64,000 nt of DNA from Caprella mutica (taxonomy: Eukaryota > Arthropoda > Malacostraca > Amphipoda > Caprellidae). The position numbers were made by a program, and so were the translations under genes. The stretch lies in NCBI GenBank assembly GCA_947561585.1, contig CANNZV010002477.1:1-64000 (forward strand), read 5' to 3'. Shown here piece by piece: positions 1-10,372 of this stretch. The notes beneath the pieces are model-generated. The model was not told where the DNA came from, searched no databases, and saw only the letters and a list, made by a program, of their open reading frames with translations. Every line of letters starts with the position of its first letter. Position 1 is the stretch's first letter.

Positions 1-7
1 GTCAGTC

Positions 8-2746
8 TTATTTGTATAATGGAATGGGTGGATCTGATAGTGCTATTTTTTTGCTACTTGGAAAATGTGATTTTTTGATGTGGAATTGATTGGTTTGGAT
101 TGGGAAACTATTGTAAAGAGTTGGGTTGTTTATTTGAATTTTGTTCCAGATATTGTTTGCGAGATTGTGGAGATGTATGTTGATGGGGTCTAGATTGGTT
201 TGTTGGTGAAGAGTTTGAGATGGGATTTTGTCTATTAATCTATTGCCTGTAATGAATCGGATTGCTTTGTTCTGTAGTCGTTGGAATTGTGTCATTTGTG
301 TTTTTGAGATGGTGTGAAGGGGAATGGTGGGGTAGAGGAGGGTGGATCGGACTGTTGCTGTGTATAAGTATTTCTTAGTGTGTTGGCTAAGGTCCCTAAA
401 TCTATATAGTTTGCTGAGTCTATTTTGTGCTATTGCTTTCCTTTGTGCTATTTGTGGTGTGAACCCTAGTCTATTAATTGTTAATCCTAATACTTTCCCT
501 TCCCTTTTGTATGGCACTACTGTTTCCCCTATGTCTACTATTGCTGTCTTTTTCCTACCTATATTGATCAAATTAAATTTCCCTACATTTGTCCTTATTT
601 TCCATCGTTGTTCATAGTCGTTGATTTGTCGTATTGCACGTTCTGTCAGTTTCCCTAAGTATCTAAAATTGTCCCTAGTTGAAATAATTTGTGTAATGTC
701 GTCAGCAAATAATATATAGTCAGTCTTGGGTATTGGGTCAGGTATGTCGTGAGTGAAGTAACTGTAAAGAGTTGGGGAGAGACAGGCGCCCTGGGGGACG
801 CCTGTCTTTAAGGGGAATTCCGGTCCTACGTGATTGCCTATTCTTATTGATGCATATCGGTCGTCGAGGTAGTTGCATAAAGTCTTCGTCATACAGTCAT
901 CAAGTCCTAGTAAAGTTATTTTAAATTTGAGTCCATTGTGCCAGACCTTATCAAAGGCCTTGGCAACGTCCCTAAATACTAAGTCGATGTTGTTCCCTAA
1001 CCTAATGTCCCTAGAAATTGTTTCATTTAAAGTCGCTAAAGCTGTATGTGTTCCCCTATGAGCCCTAAATCCATGTTGCCTAATGTTGATGTTCCCTGAT
1101 TGTTGCAGTTTGTGGTTTAGTCTATTGTTAATTATCTTGTCTAAAATCTTGCCATGTATGTCTAATAATGAAATGGGTCTATAGTTTTTTGTTTTGTTTT
1201 GGTTGATATTGGATTTAGGAATAAGGATCATGATTGCTTTTTTGAAAGGTTTGGGGAAATAGCCTAATGAAATGGAAAGGTTGAATATTGATATGAGTGC
1301 TATGGTCATATTTGGGGGTAAATTTTGTAATTGAAGAAGTTTTATTTCACTGGGTCCTGGTGCTTTATTTTTAAATGTCTTGAGAGTCTTCTTGTATTCT
1401 TCTATTGTGATTGGTGGAAATGATTGTTGGAGTCTATTAATGTCGGCTGTGTCAAATGGTGATACTATTTCGTCTATTGTAGACATGTGTTGATCAATTT
1501 CGTTGGTAAAGTCGTTGTCTTGCTGTCCGTCGTCCGTAAAAATTTGTGAAAAATGCTGCCTAAAAATGTGTTCTTTTTCATTGTCTGAGTTGTATTTTTG
1601 TCCGTTGTCATCTGTCAAATATGGTGCTGTTTGTTTGTTGTTTCCTTGTAGTCGTTTGATTGTCTTCCAAAATTTACTGGGGTCGTCTTCTAAATCTAAG
1701 TCATTTATAAGTTGTTCCCATGTCGTAGCCCGTTTGTCCCTATATACTTGTTGAATGGTAGTCTGTAGTCTGTGCATTTGCCTGTATTTGTCTATTGATG
1801 GTCCGTATGTTGTAATATTATCTAGTAATCTATTGTAATCAGCTTGGAGTTGTAAAATTGTATTGTCTGGTCGAACTCCGGGTATTGCTCTTTTGTAAAT
1901 TGTTGGTGTGGTTTGATTTGTTGCGTCAGTGATTGCGTCAGTCCATTTGTATATATAGTCGTCGATGTCGTTTGTAGTTGCGTCGTGTTTCATATCTAAG
2001 TTATAGTTCGATAAAATTGTCTTATACATGTCCCAGTTGGTTTTATGAAATTGTTGTCGAGGTTTGATAGGGTAATGAATGAGTGATGTTGATAATTTAG
2101 CTATGATGGGGATATGGTCTGAAGGGGTTAGGGGGCCTGGTGCAAGATGGAGATTATAATGGAATGTACTATTAGTTAAAACAATGTCTGGGGTCCCACT
2201 GCCTGCGGGACCTATGAAAGTCGGAAAGTCTGGTCCATGGTGGGTTAGGTTATATTTTTGCATTATTTTAATTAATTGTCTGCCCGTGTTGTTTGCCCTT
2301 CTGTTGTTGAGTCCAAAATGTCGTGCGTTTAAGTCTGCTATTATTATCGTCGGTCTGTCGTCATGTAATAGTGTGTGAAAGTCAATGTAATTTAAAAAGT
2401 CGTCTCTAGGTGGATTGTAAGTCGTCGCTATTGTAATGTTGCCTTGTATTGTTTCTATTGTAATTGCTAGTAAGTCCGTATGAAAATTGTCGTGTAGTCT
2501 GTAAGTTAAATTTTTCCTAATGGCTATTGCTGATCCGCTATTGTTTTCGTCTTTTTTGTTGCTGTATATGGTGTTGTAGTTAAATATTTTGAAGCTATTG
2601 CCTGATTTAATGGAGTGTTCGTTGATTAAAATTACGTCTGGATTGATATTATTGTAAATGTTTGAGAGAGCAAATCTGTTAGTTGTCCAATTTCGTACAT
2701 TATGCTGTATAATAGTCAAGTCATAAATATTAAGTCTGTCCGTCAT
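8..2746 (-). CDS. LINE ORF2: AP-type endonuclease plus reverse transcriptase
   Basis: This 912-residue protein would nick target DNA and copy the element RNA at the nick. The N-terminal ~230 residues form an exonuclease-endonuclease-phosphatase domain: QHN near residue 16, the catalytic Glu in INEHS at 43, ADLNARH near 138, and SDH near 209. The RT domain follows, with NYRPISLL, QHGFRAHRGTHTA, RDVAKAFDKVWH (the usual LDV position reads RDV), GVPQGACLSPTLYSY and the catalytic ILFADD at about residues 678-683. The C-terminal third has no RNase H or late zinc finger that I can see. All catalytic residues found are intact and there is no stop or frameshift. The start is the ATG inside the TAATG that ends ORF1. 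Length fits jockey-type ORF2 proteins (about 900 residues). Confidence 0.93.
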   Translation of the reverse strand: MTDRLNIYDLTIIQHNVRNWTTNRFALSNIYNNINPDVILINEHSIKSGNSFKIFNYNTIYSNKKDENNSGSAIAIRKNLTYRLHDNFHTDLLAITIETIQGNITIATTYNPPRDDFLNYIDFHTLLHDDRPTIIIADLNARHFGLNNRRANNTGRQLIKIMQKYNLTHHGPDFPTFIGPAGSGTPDIVLTNSTFHYNLHLAPGPLTPSDHIPIIAKLSTSLIHYPIKPRQQFHKTNWDMYKTILSNYNLDMKHDATTNDIDDYIYKWTDAITDATNQTTPTIYKRAIPGVRPDNTILQLQADYNRLLDNITTYGPSIDKYRQMHRLQTTIQQVYRDKRATTWEQLINDLDLEDDPSKFWKTIKRLQGNNKQTAPYLTDDNGQKYNSDNEKEHIFRQHFSQIFTDDGQQDNDFTNEIDQHMSTIDEIVSPFDTADINRLQQSFPPITIEEYKKTLKTFKNKAPGPSEIKLLQLQNLPPNMTIALISIFNLSISLGYFPKPFKKAIMILIPKSNINQNKTKNYRPISLLDIHGKILDKIINNRLNHKLQQSGNINIRQHGFRAHRGTHTALATLNETISRDIRLGNNIDLVFRDVAKAFDKVWHNGLKFKITLLGLDDCMTKTLCNYLDDRYASIRIGNHVGPEFPLKTGVPQGACLSPTLYSYFTHDIPDPIPKTDYILFADDITQIISTRDNFRYLGKLTERAIRQINDYEQRWKIRTNVGKFNLINIGRKKTAIVDIGETVVPYKREGKVLGLTINRLGFTPQIAQRKAIAQNRLSKLYRFRDLSQHTKKYLYTATVRSTLLYPTIPLHTISKTQMTQFQRLQNKAIRFITGNRLIDKIPSQTLHQQTNLDPINIHLHNLANNIWNKIQINNPTLYNSFPIQTNQFHIKKSHFPSSKKIALSDPPIPLYK

Positions 2747-2748
2747 TA
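2744..2748 (-). promoter_or_regulatory. TAATG stop/start overlap coupling ORF1 and ORF2
   Basis: On the minus strand the ORF1 stop TAA and the ORF2 ATG share one base. The same UAAUG arrangement in the silkworm LINE SART1 supports ORF2 translation by termination-reinitiation; a similar mechanism is inferred here. Confidence 0.8.
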
Positions 2749-4362
2749 GTAATTTAGAAAGAATATGTTGGTCCTTTTATTGTATTCGTCGTGGTCAAGA
2801 AGTTGTATTATATCATGTCTATGGAATGTCGTGCCCTTGTTTGTCTTTAGTTCTTTTATCAAAATTGTTGGATAAGCCCTGTCTATTACCCCTATTTTAA
2901 TTTTCCCCTGTGACAGTAGTTGATATAAGTCGAAGTCAGAAGTCGTTTCGTCGATAACTGGATTGTTAGTAGTTGCGTCCATGTATATATAATATGTTTC
3001 GTCTGGTTTGGTGTGAGCGTTGTCTATAGAATGTATTTTGTGGGATGTGATTGAATTTGATCTAGTATGTTTTTCGGATATGGATTGAGTTCGTTGTCTA
3101 TTGCGGGATCGGTCATTTTGTCTTTGTGGTTGTGGTGAAGGTAGGTCTGTTCTGTCTTCTTTTGCAGTCTTTTGTTTTTGTGGTGGGGGTTGGTCATTGG
3201 TAGTTGGAGGGGTTGTTCTATGTCTCTTTTTAGTCTTTTTTGATTTTGGTTTTGTTGAGGGTCCGTCGTCAGTGTCAGTTGAGGGTATATTGTCAGTTTC
3301 CATGCGTTGGGTCGTCGAGTCGTCAGATCTATCAAAGTATATATTTAGTATTTCTTGCGAGTCACGGTCGGGAAATTTGGCGTCGATGTCATAATTTAGT
3401 TTTAGAGATTCGGAGAGTGTTTCTCCGAATCTCTTTTTTCCGGTTAATGTGGCTATATGTGCTTCTAAAATAAGTGCTATTAGTTTAATGTCCATGTTTG
3501 ATGATAAATTTATTTGTTTTGGTTGTGTGTTTTCGACTGTTGTTTTGACTATTTTTGCATATGTAGCATTTTCAGTTATTTGTTGTTGTTGTTTGTGATT
3601 TGAATCTATTGTCTTTATGGTTTCTTTTCTGTATGGGCAACTGGCTGCTAGGGTTCTATGGGGTTGATTACAGTTGAGACAGGATTTGTGGGGGGATTTG
3701 CAGTCTATGTGGGTATGGCCTTCATTAGCGCATTCTGAACAAACTATTTTAGTGGAGGTGCATTCTTTAGTGATATGGCTATTGAATTTGTAGCATTTGT
3801 AGCATATTAAGATGTGGGTGAATTTTTCTATGGAACATTGGTGGGGGGAAATGCGGGTGTTGAAAAGTAGTAGTCCGTCTGTGATAATTCTATTGGCCAT
3901 TGCAGTATCTTGTAATTGGAGTTTTAGAACGTGTGTGTATTGTTTGATTTTGGTAACCTCCCTGACCTGGAGCCAAGGGTGGTTTCGTTCAAGCTCGGCC
4001 TTCAGCTCGTCAGCTGTTCGACTGCCGACCGAATGGTCGAGCTGTCGAACGAACACAGACCTCTTGGCTCTCAGTTCAGGGGGAATAGATGGTTCGAGAT
4101 TGATAGTACGGAGGGACTGGATGGAAGCGGGGGTGAGGAGTTTGTCTATATTTTCTTGCTTGTCAGTGTGGGCATAAAAACCATTGTGAGTGTCTTTGAT
4201 TCGTGTTAGGGGGGTGTCTATGTCTCTGAAAGTAACTCTAAATATTTGTTCATGTGTTGTTGGGGTATTGGGATTAATTTTCCTAAGTAGTATTTTGTAG
4301 TTTTTTCTGTTTGAGTTGGAGGGTGTGGGGCCACTAGGGCCCCTGTTGTATTGTCCTAACAT
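2746..4362 (-). CDS. LINE ORF1: gag-like nucleic-acid-binding protein with three zinc knuckles
   Basis: This 538-residue protein is the presumed RNA chaperone/particle protein of the LINE. A central domain (roughly residues 35-180) has the RNA-binding look of arthropod jockey ORF1 proteins. Three Cys/His knuckles follow at about residues 186-245: C-x2-C-x5-H-x4-C, the standard C-x2-C-x4-H-x4-C, and C-x2-C-x3-H-x6-C. The remainder is low-complexity and basic, rich in Lys, Thr, Pro and Gln (about residues 340-440), as expected for a disordered linker. The ORF ends in TAATG, which overlaps the ORF2 start. The ATG at 4360-4362 is the first in frame. No break is present. Confidence 0.88.
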   Translation of the reverse strand: MLGQYNRGPSGPTPSNSNRKNYKILLRKINPNTPTTHEQIFRVTFRDIDTPLTRIKDTHNGFYAHTDKQENIDKLLTPASIQSLRTINLEPSIPPELRAKRSVFVRQLDHSVGSRTADELKAELERNHPWLQVREVTKIKQYTHVLKLQLQDTAMANRIITDGLLLFNTRISPHQCSIEKFTHILICYKCYKFNSHITKECTSTKIVCSECANEGHTHIDCKSPHKSCLNCNQPHRTLAASCPYRKETIKTIDSNHKQQQQITENATYAKIVKTTVENTQPKQINLSSNMDIKLIALILEAHIATLTGKKRFGETLSESLKLNYDIDAKFPDRDSQEILNIYFDRSDDSTTQRMETDNIPSTDTDDGPSTKPKSKKTKKRHRTTPPTTNDQPPPQKQKTAKEDRTDLPSPQPQRQNDRSRNRQRTQSISEKHTRSNSITSHKIHSIDNAHTKPDETYYIYMDATTNNPVIDETTSDFDLYQLLSQGKIKIGVIDRAYPTILIKELKTNKGTTFHRHDIIQLLDHDEYNKRTNIFFLNY

Positions 4363-4870
4363 GTCCTACCTACCTAATAACAGTAAATGTGTAACCTACC
4401 TAGTAATTAATAATTATGTGACCTACTAAAAGGGTAATGATAAACTACCACTATAATAATGTAAATATGAAAATAAGTAACAAAATACAAAGAACTTGTT
4501 ACAATCTTGTGGTTTACGGGGCCCCAAGCGGAAAAGAGGCAGCACCCTAAGAGGATAGATAAAGGAGAAAAATATATACAAAACAGGAAAAAAGAGATAA
4601 AGAAAATGGACTAATAGAATAAAGACGAAAACCCTATAATAATTTTTTTGGGTTTTTAAGTTTTATCCTACCTAAATAAAAAATGGCTAAACTAAGCTAT
4701 GCCATCACGTGACACGAGGTTTAACTAACCAGTGGCCCAAGTAGCCAATGGCAGTGAGTAGGCAGGGCTCTACCCCGCCCCCTCGGGAGACGTCACGCAG
4801 TGGAAAGGAATAGAGGCAATAAGAATAAAAAGTGCTGGTCCTTCCATTTGCCTAGGGCCCCGTGTGGGCG
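4363..4870 (-). other. Probable LINE 5' UTR
   Basis: There is no ORF here. The segment lies between ORF1 and the satellite, with AT-rich sequence at 4363-4480 and GC-richer stretches near 4510-4560 and 4730-4870. The promoter and transcription start cannot be placed from sequence alone. The true 5' boundary is uncertain. Confidence 0.45.
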
Positions 4871-4880
4871 CTTAGACAAC

Positions 4881-7800
4881 TTTTCAAGATTCGACTGGAG
4901 ACCAACAAAAATAACCTGAGCGCTTTTATCAAATTTCCTTGCGAATTCAGTATTGCGAGTGTTGATCAATTTTTGCAACAGACTTATGTCATAGTGAGAC
5001 TCTTATAGTGTCATGGCTGATAGAAAAATACACTGTGCACAGTTTGTGCATAGATTTCACTGTCAAATGACACAACAGAATAATGAGTGTATGGGTAACT
5101 AAAGTCACACAATATGAACTGCAGGAATGAACAGATGCTCGTGGCTTTTGTTTGATTCTCTCTTTGTTATGAATGTATTGTACTATCCTATTTGATTGAG
5201 TAGAGTTATCAATGGAAAATGGATGAAAAAAATAAAACAGCAGCTCCATCGCGTCAAAGCGAATAGTCACATCGGTATCTCTCAAGACAAAATGTGATGA
5301 TCAAAGGAAATGCGTGCGTGAATTCAATAGGTGTAACAGGGTTTTCCATTTTTTATAAAGTTCAGAGGGTTTCGAAAAACCACAAAATTTAGTGGTCTGT
5401 TGATAGACAAGATTTTGATACGATACCAATTCACAAAAGGCACGGGAATTCTTGTTCAACTTTTCAGGATTCGATTGGAGACCAACAAAAATAACCTGAG
5501 CCCTTTTATCAAATTTCCTTGCGAATTCAGTATTGTGAGTGTTGAGCAATTTTTGCGACGGACTTATGTCATAGGGAGACTCTTATAGTGTCATGGCTGA
5601 TAGAAAAATACACTGTGCACAGTTTGTGCATAGATTTCACTGTCAAATGACACAATAGAATAATGAGTGTATGGGTAATTAAAGTCACACAATATGAACT
5701 GCAGGAATGAACAGATGCTCGTGGCTTTTGTTTGATTCTCTCTTTGTTATGAATGTTATGTACTATCCTATTTGATTGAGTAGAGCTATCAATGGAAAAT
5801 GGATGAAAAAAATAAAACAGCAGCTCCATCGCGTCAAAGCGAATAATCACATCGGTATCTCTCAAGACAAAATGTGATGTTCAAAGGAAATGCGTGCGTG
5901 AATTCAATAGGTGTTAACAGGGTTTTCCATTTTTATAAAGTTCAGAGGGTTTCGAAGAACCACAAAATTTAGTAGTCTGTTGATAGACAAGATTTTGATA
6001 CGATACCAATTCACAAAAGGTACGGGAATACTTGTTCAACTTTTAAAGATTCGACTGGAGACCAACAAAAATAACCTGAGCGCTTTTATCAAATTTCCTT
6101 GCGAATTCAGTATTGTGAGTGTTGATCAATTTTTGCAACGGACTTATGTCATAGTGAGACTCTTATAGTGTCATGGCTGATAGAAAAATACACTGTGCAA
6201 CGTTTGTGCATAGATTTCACTGTCAAATGACACAACAGAATAATGAGTGTATGGGTAACTAAAGTCACACAATATGAACTGCAGGAATGAACAGATGCTC
6301 GTGGCTTTTGTTTGATTCTCTCTTTGTTATGAATGTATTGTACTATCCTATTTGATTGAGTAGAGTTATCAATGGAAAATGGATGAAAAAAATAAAACAG
6401 CAGCTCCATCGCGTCAAAGCGAATAATCACATCGGTATCTCTCAAGACAAAATGTGATGTTCAAAGGAAATGCGTGCGTGAATTCAATAGGTGTTAACAG
6501 GGTTTTCCATTTTTTTAAAGTTCAGAGGGTTTCGAAGAACCATATAATTTAGTAGTCTGTTGATAGGCAAGATTTTGATACGATACCAATTCACAAAAGG
6601 TACGGGAATACTTGTTCAACTTTTCAAGATTCGACTGGAGACCAACAAAAATAACCTGAGCGCTTTTATCAAATTTCCTTGCGAATTCAGTATTGTGAGT
6701 GTTGAGCAATTTTTGCGACGGACTTATGTCATAGTGAGACTCTTATAGTGTCATGGCTGATAGAAAAATACACTGTGCACAGTTTGTGCATAGATTTCAC
6801 TGTCAAATGACACAACAGAATAATGAGTGTATGGGTAACTAAAGTCACACAATATGAACTGCAGGAATGAACAGATGCTCGTGGCTTTTGTTTGATTCTC
6901 TCTTTGTTATGAATGTATTGTACTATCCTATTTGATTGAGTAGAGTTATCAATGGAAAATGGATGAAAAAAATAAAACAGCAGCTCCATCGCGTCAAAGC
7001 GAATAATCACATCGGTATCTCTCAAGACAAAATGTGATGATCAAAGGAAATGCGTGCGTGAATTCAATAGGTGTAACAGGGTTTTCCATTTTTTATAAAG
7101 TTCAGAGGGTTTCGAAAAACCACAAAATTTAGTGGTCTGTTGATAGACAAGATTTTGATACGATACCAATTCACAAAAGGTACGGGAATACTTGTTCAAC
7201 TTTTCAAGATTCGACTGGAGACCAACAAAAATAACCTGAGCGCTTTTATCAAATTTCCTTGCGAATTCAGTATTGTGAGTGTTGATCAATTTTTGCAACG
7301 GACTTATGTCATAGTGAGACTCTTATAGTGTCATGGCTGATAGAAAAATACACTGTGCACAGTTTGTGCATAGATTTCACTGTCAAATGACACAACAGAA
7401 TAATGAGTGTATGGGTAACTAAAGTCACACAATATGAACTGCAGGAATGAACAGATGCTCGTGGCTTTTGTTTGATTCTCTCTTTGTTATGAATGTATTG
7501 TACTATCCTATTTGATTGAGTAGAGTTATCAATGGAAAATGGATGAAAAAAATAAAACAGCAGCTCCATCGCGTCAAAGCGAATAATCACATCGGTATCT
7601 CTCAAGACAAAATGTGATGATCAAAGGAAATGCGTGCGTGAATTCAATTGGTGTAACAGGGTTTTCCATTTTTTATAAAGTTCAGAGGGTTTCGAAAAAC
7701 CACAAAATTTAGTAGTCTGTTGATAGACAAGATTTTGATACGATACCAATAATTCACAAAAGGTACGGGAATACTTGTTCAACTTTTCAAGATTCGACTG

Positions 7801-8975
7801 GAGACCAACAAAAATAACCTGAGCGCTTTTATCAAATTTCCTTGCGAATTCAGTATTGTGAGTGTTGAGCAATTTTTGCGACGGACTTATGTCATAGTGA
7901 GACTCTTATAGTGTCATGGCTGATAGAAAAATACACTGTGCACAGCTTGTGCATAGATTTCACTGTCAAATGTTACAATAGAATAATGAGTGTATGGGTA
8001 ACTAAAGTCACACAATATGAACTGCAGGAATGAACAGATGCTCGTGGCTTTTGTTTGATTCTCTCTTTGTTATGAATGTATTGTACTATCCTATTTGATT
8101 GAGTAGAGCTATCAATGGAAAATGGATGAAAAAAATAAAACAGCAGCTCCATCGCGTCAAAGCGAATAATCACATCGGTATCTCTCAAGACAAAATGTGA
8201 TGTTCAAAGGAAATGCGTGCGTGAATTCAATAGGTGTTAACAGGGTTTTCCATTTTTTTAAAGTTCAGAGGGTTTCGAAGAACCACAAAATTTAGTAGTC
8301 TGTTGATAGACAAGATTTTGATACGATACCAATTCACAAAAGGTACGGGAATACTTGTTCAACTTTTCAAGATTCGACTGGAGACCAACAAAAATAACCT
8401 GAGCGCTTTTATCAAATTTCCTTGCGAATTCAGTATTGTGAGTGTTGAGCACTTTTTGCAACGGACTTATGTCATAGTGAGACTCTTATAGTGTCATGGC
8501 TGATAGAAAAATACACTGTGCACAGTTTGTGCATAGATTTCACTGTCAAATGACACAACAGAATAATGAGTGTATGGGTAACTAAAGTCACACAATATGA
8601 ACTGCAGGAATGAACAGATGCTCGTGGCTTTTGTTTGATTCTCTCTTTGTTATGAATGTATTGTACTATCCTATTTGATTGAGTAGAGTTATCAATGGAA
8701 AATGGATGAAAAAAAATAAAACAGCAGCTCCATCGCGTCAAAGCGAATAATCACATCGGTATCTCTCAAGACAAAATGTGATGATCAAAGGAAATGCGTG
8801 CGTGAATTCAATAGGTGTAACAGGGTTTTCCATTTTTTATAAAGTTCAGAGGGTTTCGAAAAACCACAAAATTTAGTAGTCTGTTGATAGACAAGATTTT
8901 GATACGATACCAATTCACAAAAGGTACGGGAATACTTGTTCAACTTTTCGAGATTCGACTGGAGACGTACAAAAA
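4881..8975. repeat. 580-bp satellite, seven tandem copies
   Basis: The marker GATTCGACTGGAG and its flanks recur with TTTTCAAGAT at 4881, 5461, 6041, 6621, 7201, 7784, 8364 and 8945, giving periods of 580, 580, 580, 580, 583, 580 and 581 bp. There are seven full units and a ~30-bp start of an eighth. Units are nearly identical, differing by scattered substitutions and 1-3-bp indels. Two linked variants define two types: GATGATCAAAGG with GTGTAACAG, and GATGTTCAAAGG with GTGTTAACAG. Their order is a, b, b, a, a, b, a. The recurring 98-codon minus-strand frame is a by-product of tandem repetition. Confidence 0.95.
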
Positions 8976-9057
8976 TAACCACTTTTCCATGTCTTAGTCA
9001 ACTTAGTTGCGTGGGCGTACACGCTAATTCTATTTCCCGTGTTTAAGTCAATACTAA

Positions 9058-9085
9058 GTGACGTGAGCGTGCTCGCTCACGTCAC
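9058..9085. repeat. Perfect 12-bp-stem hairpin
   Basis: GTGACGTGAGCG at 9058-9069 is followed by a 4-base loop and its exact reverse complement at 9074-9085. Its role is unknown; it may be an eroded transposon end. Confidence 0.8.
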
Positions 9086-9117
9086 GCTCACGTTTTTTCC
9101 CCGCATTTTAGTTAGTG

Positions 9118-9312
9118 CCGAAATGTTGCATACCTATCCTATCCTAAGAAGCGCAATGGATGCTATAATTTATCAATTTAAGTTTTTAACGAGTGTTTTC
9201 ACTGTTTTGAATCTATGATGTTTCTGACTTTCTGTTGTTAACTTAAACTTGTTAGAGAATAGAGGCCGCAGTTAGTTAGTGTGCCGCAATTTACCTGCTT
9301 GACCCTATTTGG
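9118..9312. repeat. Dispersed repeat shared with 57855-58000
   Basis: AAATGTTGCATA, a stretch around GCTATAAYTTAT, and GCCGCAATTTACCTGC occur in the same order and spacing here and at 57855-58000, with small indels. The second copy ends in an inverted repeat typical of a MITE; this copy lacks the left end. Confidence 0.7.
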
Positions 9313-9673
9313 GGAGGCTACTCACCAGTAATTATATGTAAACATACGTATTATACTATTAATTAGCTAATAGTCTCCAAAAACTTTTAATAAAAATTCT
9401 ATACACATAGATAATAATTATACCTAGAATTGGGTACCCGGAAAAAATTGCAATTTAATCTAAATTGCGGAGTTGTCCTTCGGCCATCATCTCTCCATGT
9501 TTTTTCGGGTACGTAAGAACACCGAAACGGACCGAATCGGAGATTACCTATTTCTTTTATTGCAAGATCTGTACTTTATATAACCATTTAAGTTCAATGG
9601 ATTAATATTCACTTGGTATTTGCCTATGAGATCATTTAATATGAAGCCGTAATGATGGTAATCTAGCTACCTA

Positions 9674-9760
9674 GTTAGTTTGTTGTAATGTACTCTTAAT
9701 GATTGTTTTAATGACCTGCCAGGAGGGTTGGGGTGTTGCTCGCCCTCCATATACACATAT
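9674..9760. repeat. Short dispersed repeat shared with 42564-42650
   Basis: AGTTTGTTGTA and TTTTAATGACCTG followed by a G-rich run occur in the same order at both places. At 42564-42650 the copy sits inside a fold-back element. Confidence 0.6.
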
Positions 9761-9976
9761 AAGTAGCAATATTTCTATAATAATCTCCCACAAGCTCCGT
9801 TTTGTCTCCGCTTCGGTGTTCTTATGAACCGTGTTTTTTGTGATTCTGCAGACCAAGGAGTGGAGCGTATTTACGTAACTTGCTTTGCTTCCGTCACTCC
9901 TCAAATTAGTATCATATTATTACCTTATTGCATGTTAGTGGTTAGTAATATCCAAATAGTAATATTTATCTAATCA

Positions 9977-10372
9977 TACCCAGCTAACCATATCGTATCT
10001 GACCCGCGTGGGACAGAGGGGGACATCCCTCGCTAGCGAGGGACAGAGAGGGACGGGGGATTTCAGACGTCTCCAGACGTCTGAAATCCCACGTCTTTCC
10101 AACGTCTGAAATCCCACTCATGTCCCACGTCTTACACAAGCAGGATGTCCCTCGTCTGTCCCACGTCTTAAATCCCACTCACATCTCACGTCTTTCCCAC
10201 GCGGGATGTCCCTCTCTGTCCCACGTGGGATGTCCTTCTCTGTCCCACGCGGGATATCCCTCTCTGTCCCAAGTCTGTCCCACGCGGGATGTCCCTCACT
10301 GTCCCTCGTCTGTTTTACGCGGGAAAAAATTATACCAAAAAGGTATATCTATCTCAAGCTTTATTTACGTAT
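9977..10372. repeat. CpG-rich palindromic block 1
   Basis: Opens with TACCCAGCTAACCATATC at the outer left edge of the array. Palindrome TCCCTCGCTAGCGAGGGA lies at 10026-10043. The central palindrome carries one mismatch (CTCCAG). Ends in the 'A' tail, with GTTTTACGCGGG and AGGTATATCTATCTCAAGC. Confidence 0.85.

Larger units (their letters stand above)
1..4870 (-). mobile_element. Jockey-like non-LTR retrotransposon (LINE), 3' end outside the window
   Basis: Two long minus-strand ORFs fill 8-4362 in the order expected for a two-ORF LINE: a zinc-knuckle ORF1, then an endonuclease/reverse-transcriptase ORF2. Both are uninterrupted, so this is a young and possibly competent copy. The ORF2 stop lies at 8-10, so the 3' UTR and tail run off the left edge. 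The stretch 4363-~4870 upstream of ORF1 has no ORF and is taken as 5' UTR; its exact start is unclear because a 580-bp satellite begins at 4881. Assignment to the jockey group rests on the ORF1 zinc-knuckle triplet and the style of the RT motifs, not on a phylogeny. Confidence 0.88.
8976..9976. other. Linker between satellite and compound array; no gene
   Basis: No convincing coding region. It holds a perfect hairpin (9058-9085), a dispersed repeat shared with 57855-58000, and a second repeat at 9674-9760 shared with 42564-42650. The rest is AT-rich sequence with no feature I recognise. Confidence 0.6.

Noticed and set aside
4989..8741. Recurring 98-codon minus-strand frame in the 580-bp satellite
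   Set aside because: Repeated only because the satellite is. It has no motif, and the frame is broken or shortened in copies at 7973-8188 and 8472-8741, which argues against selection.
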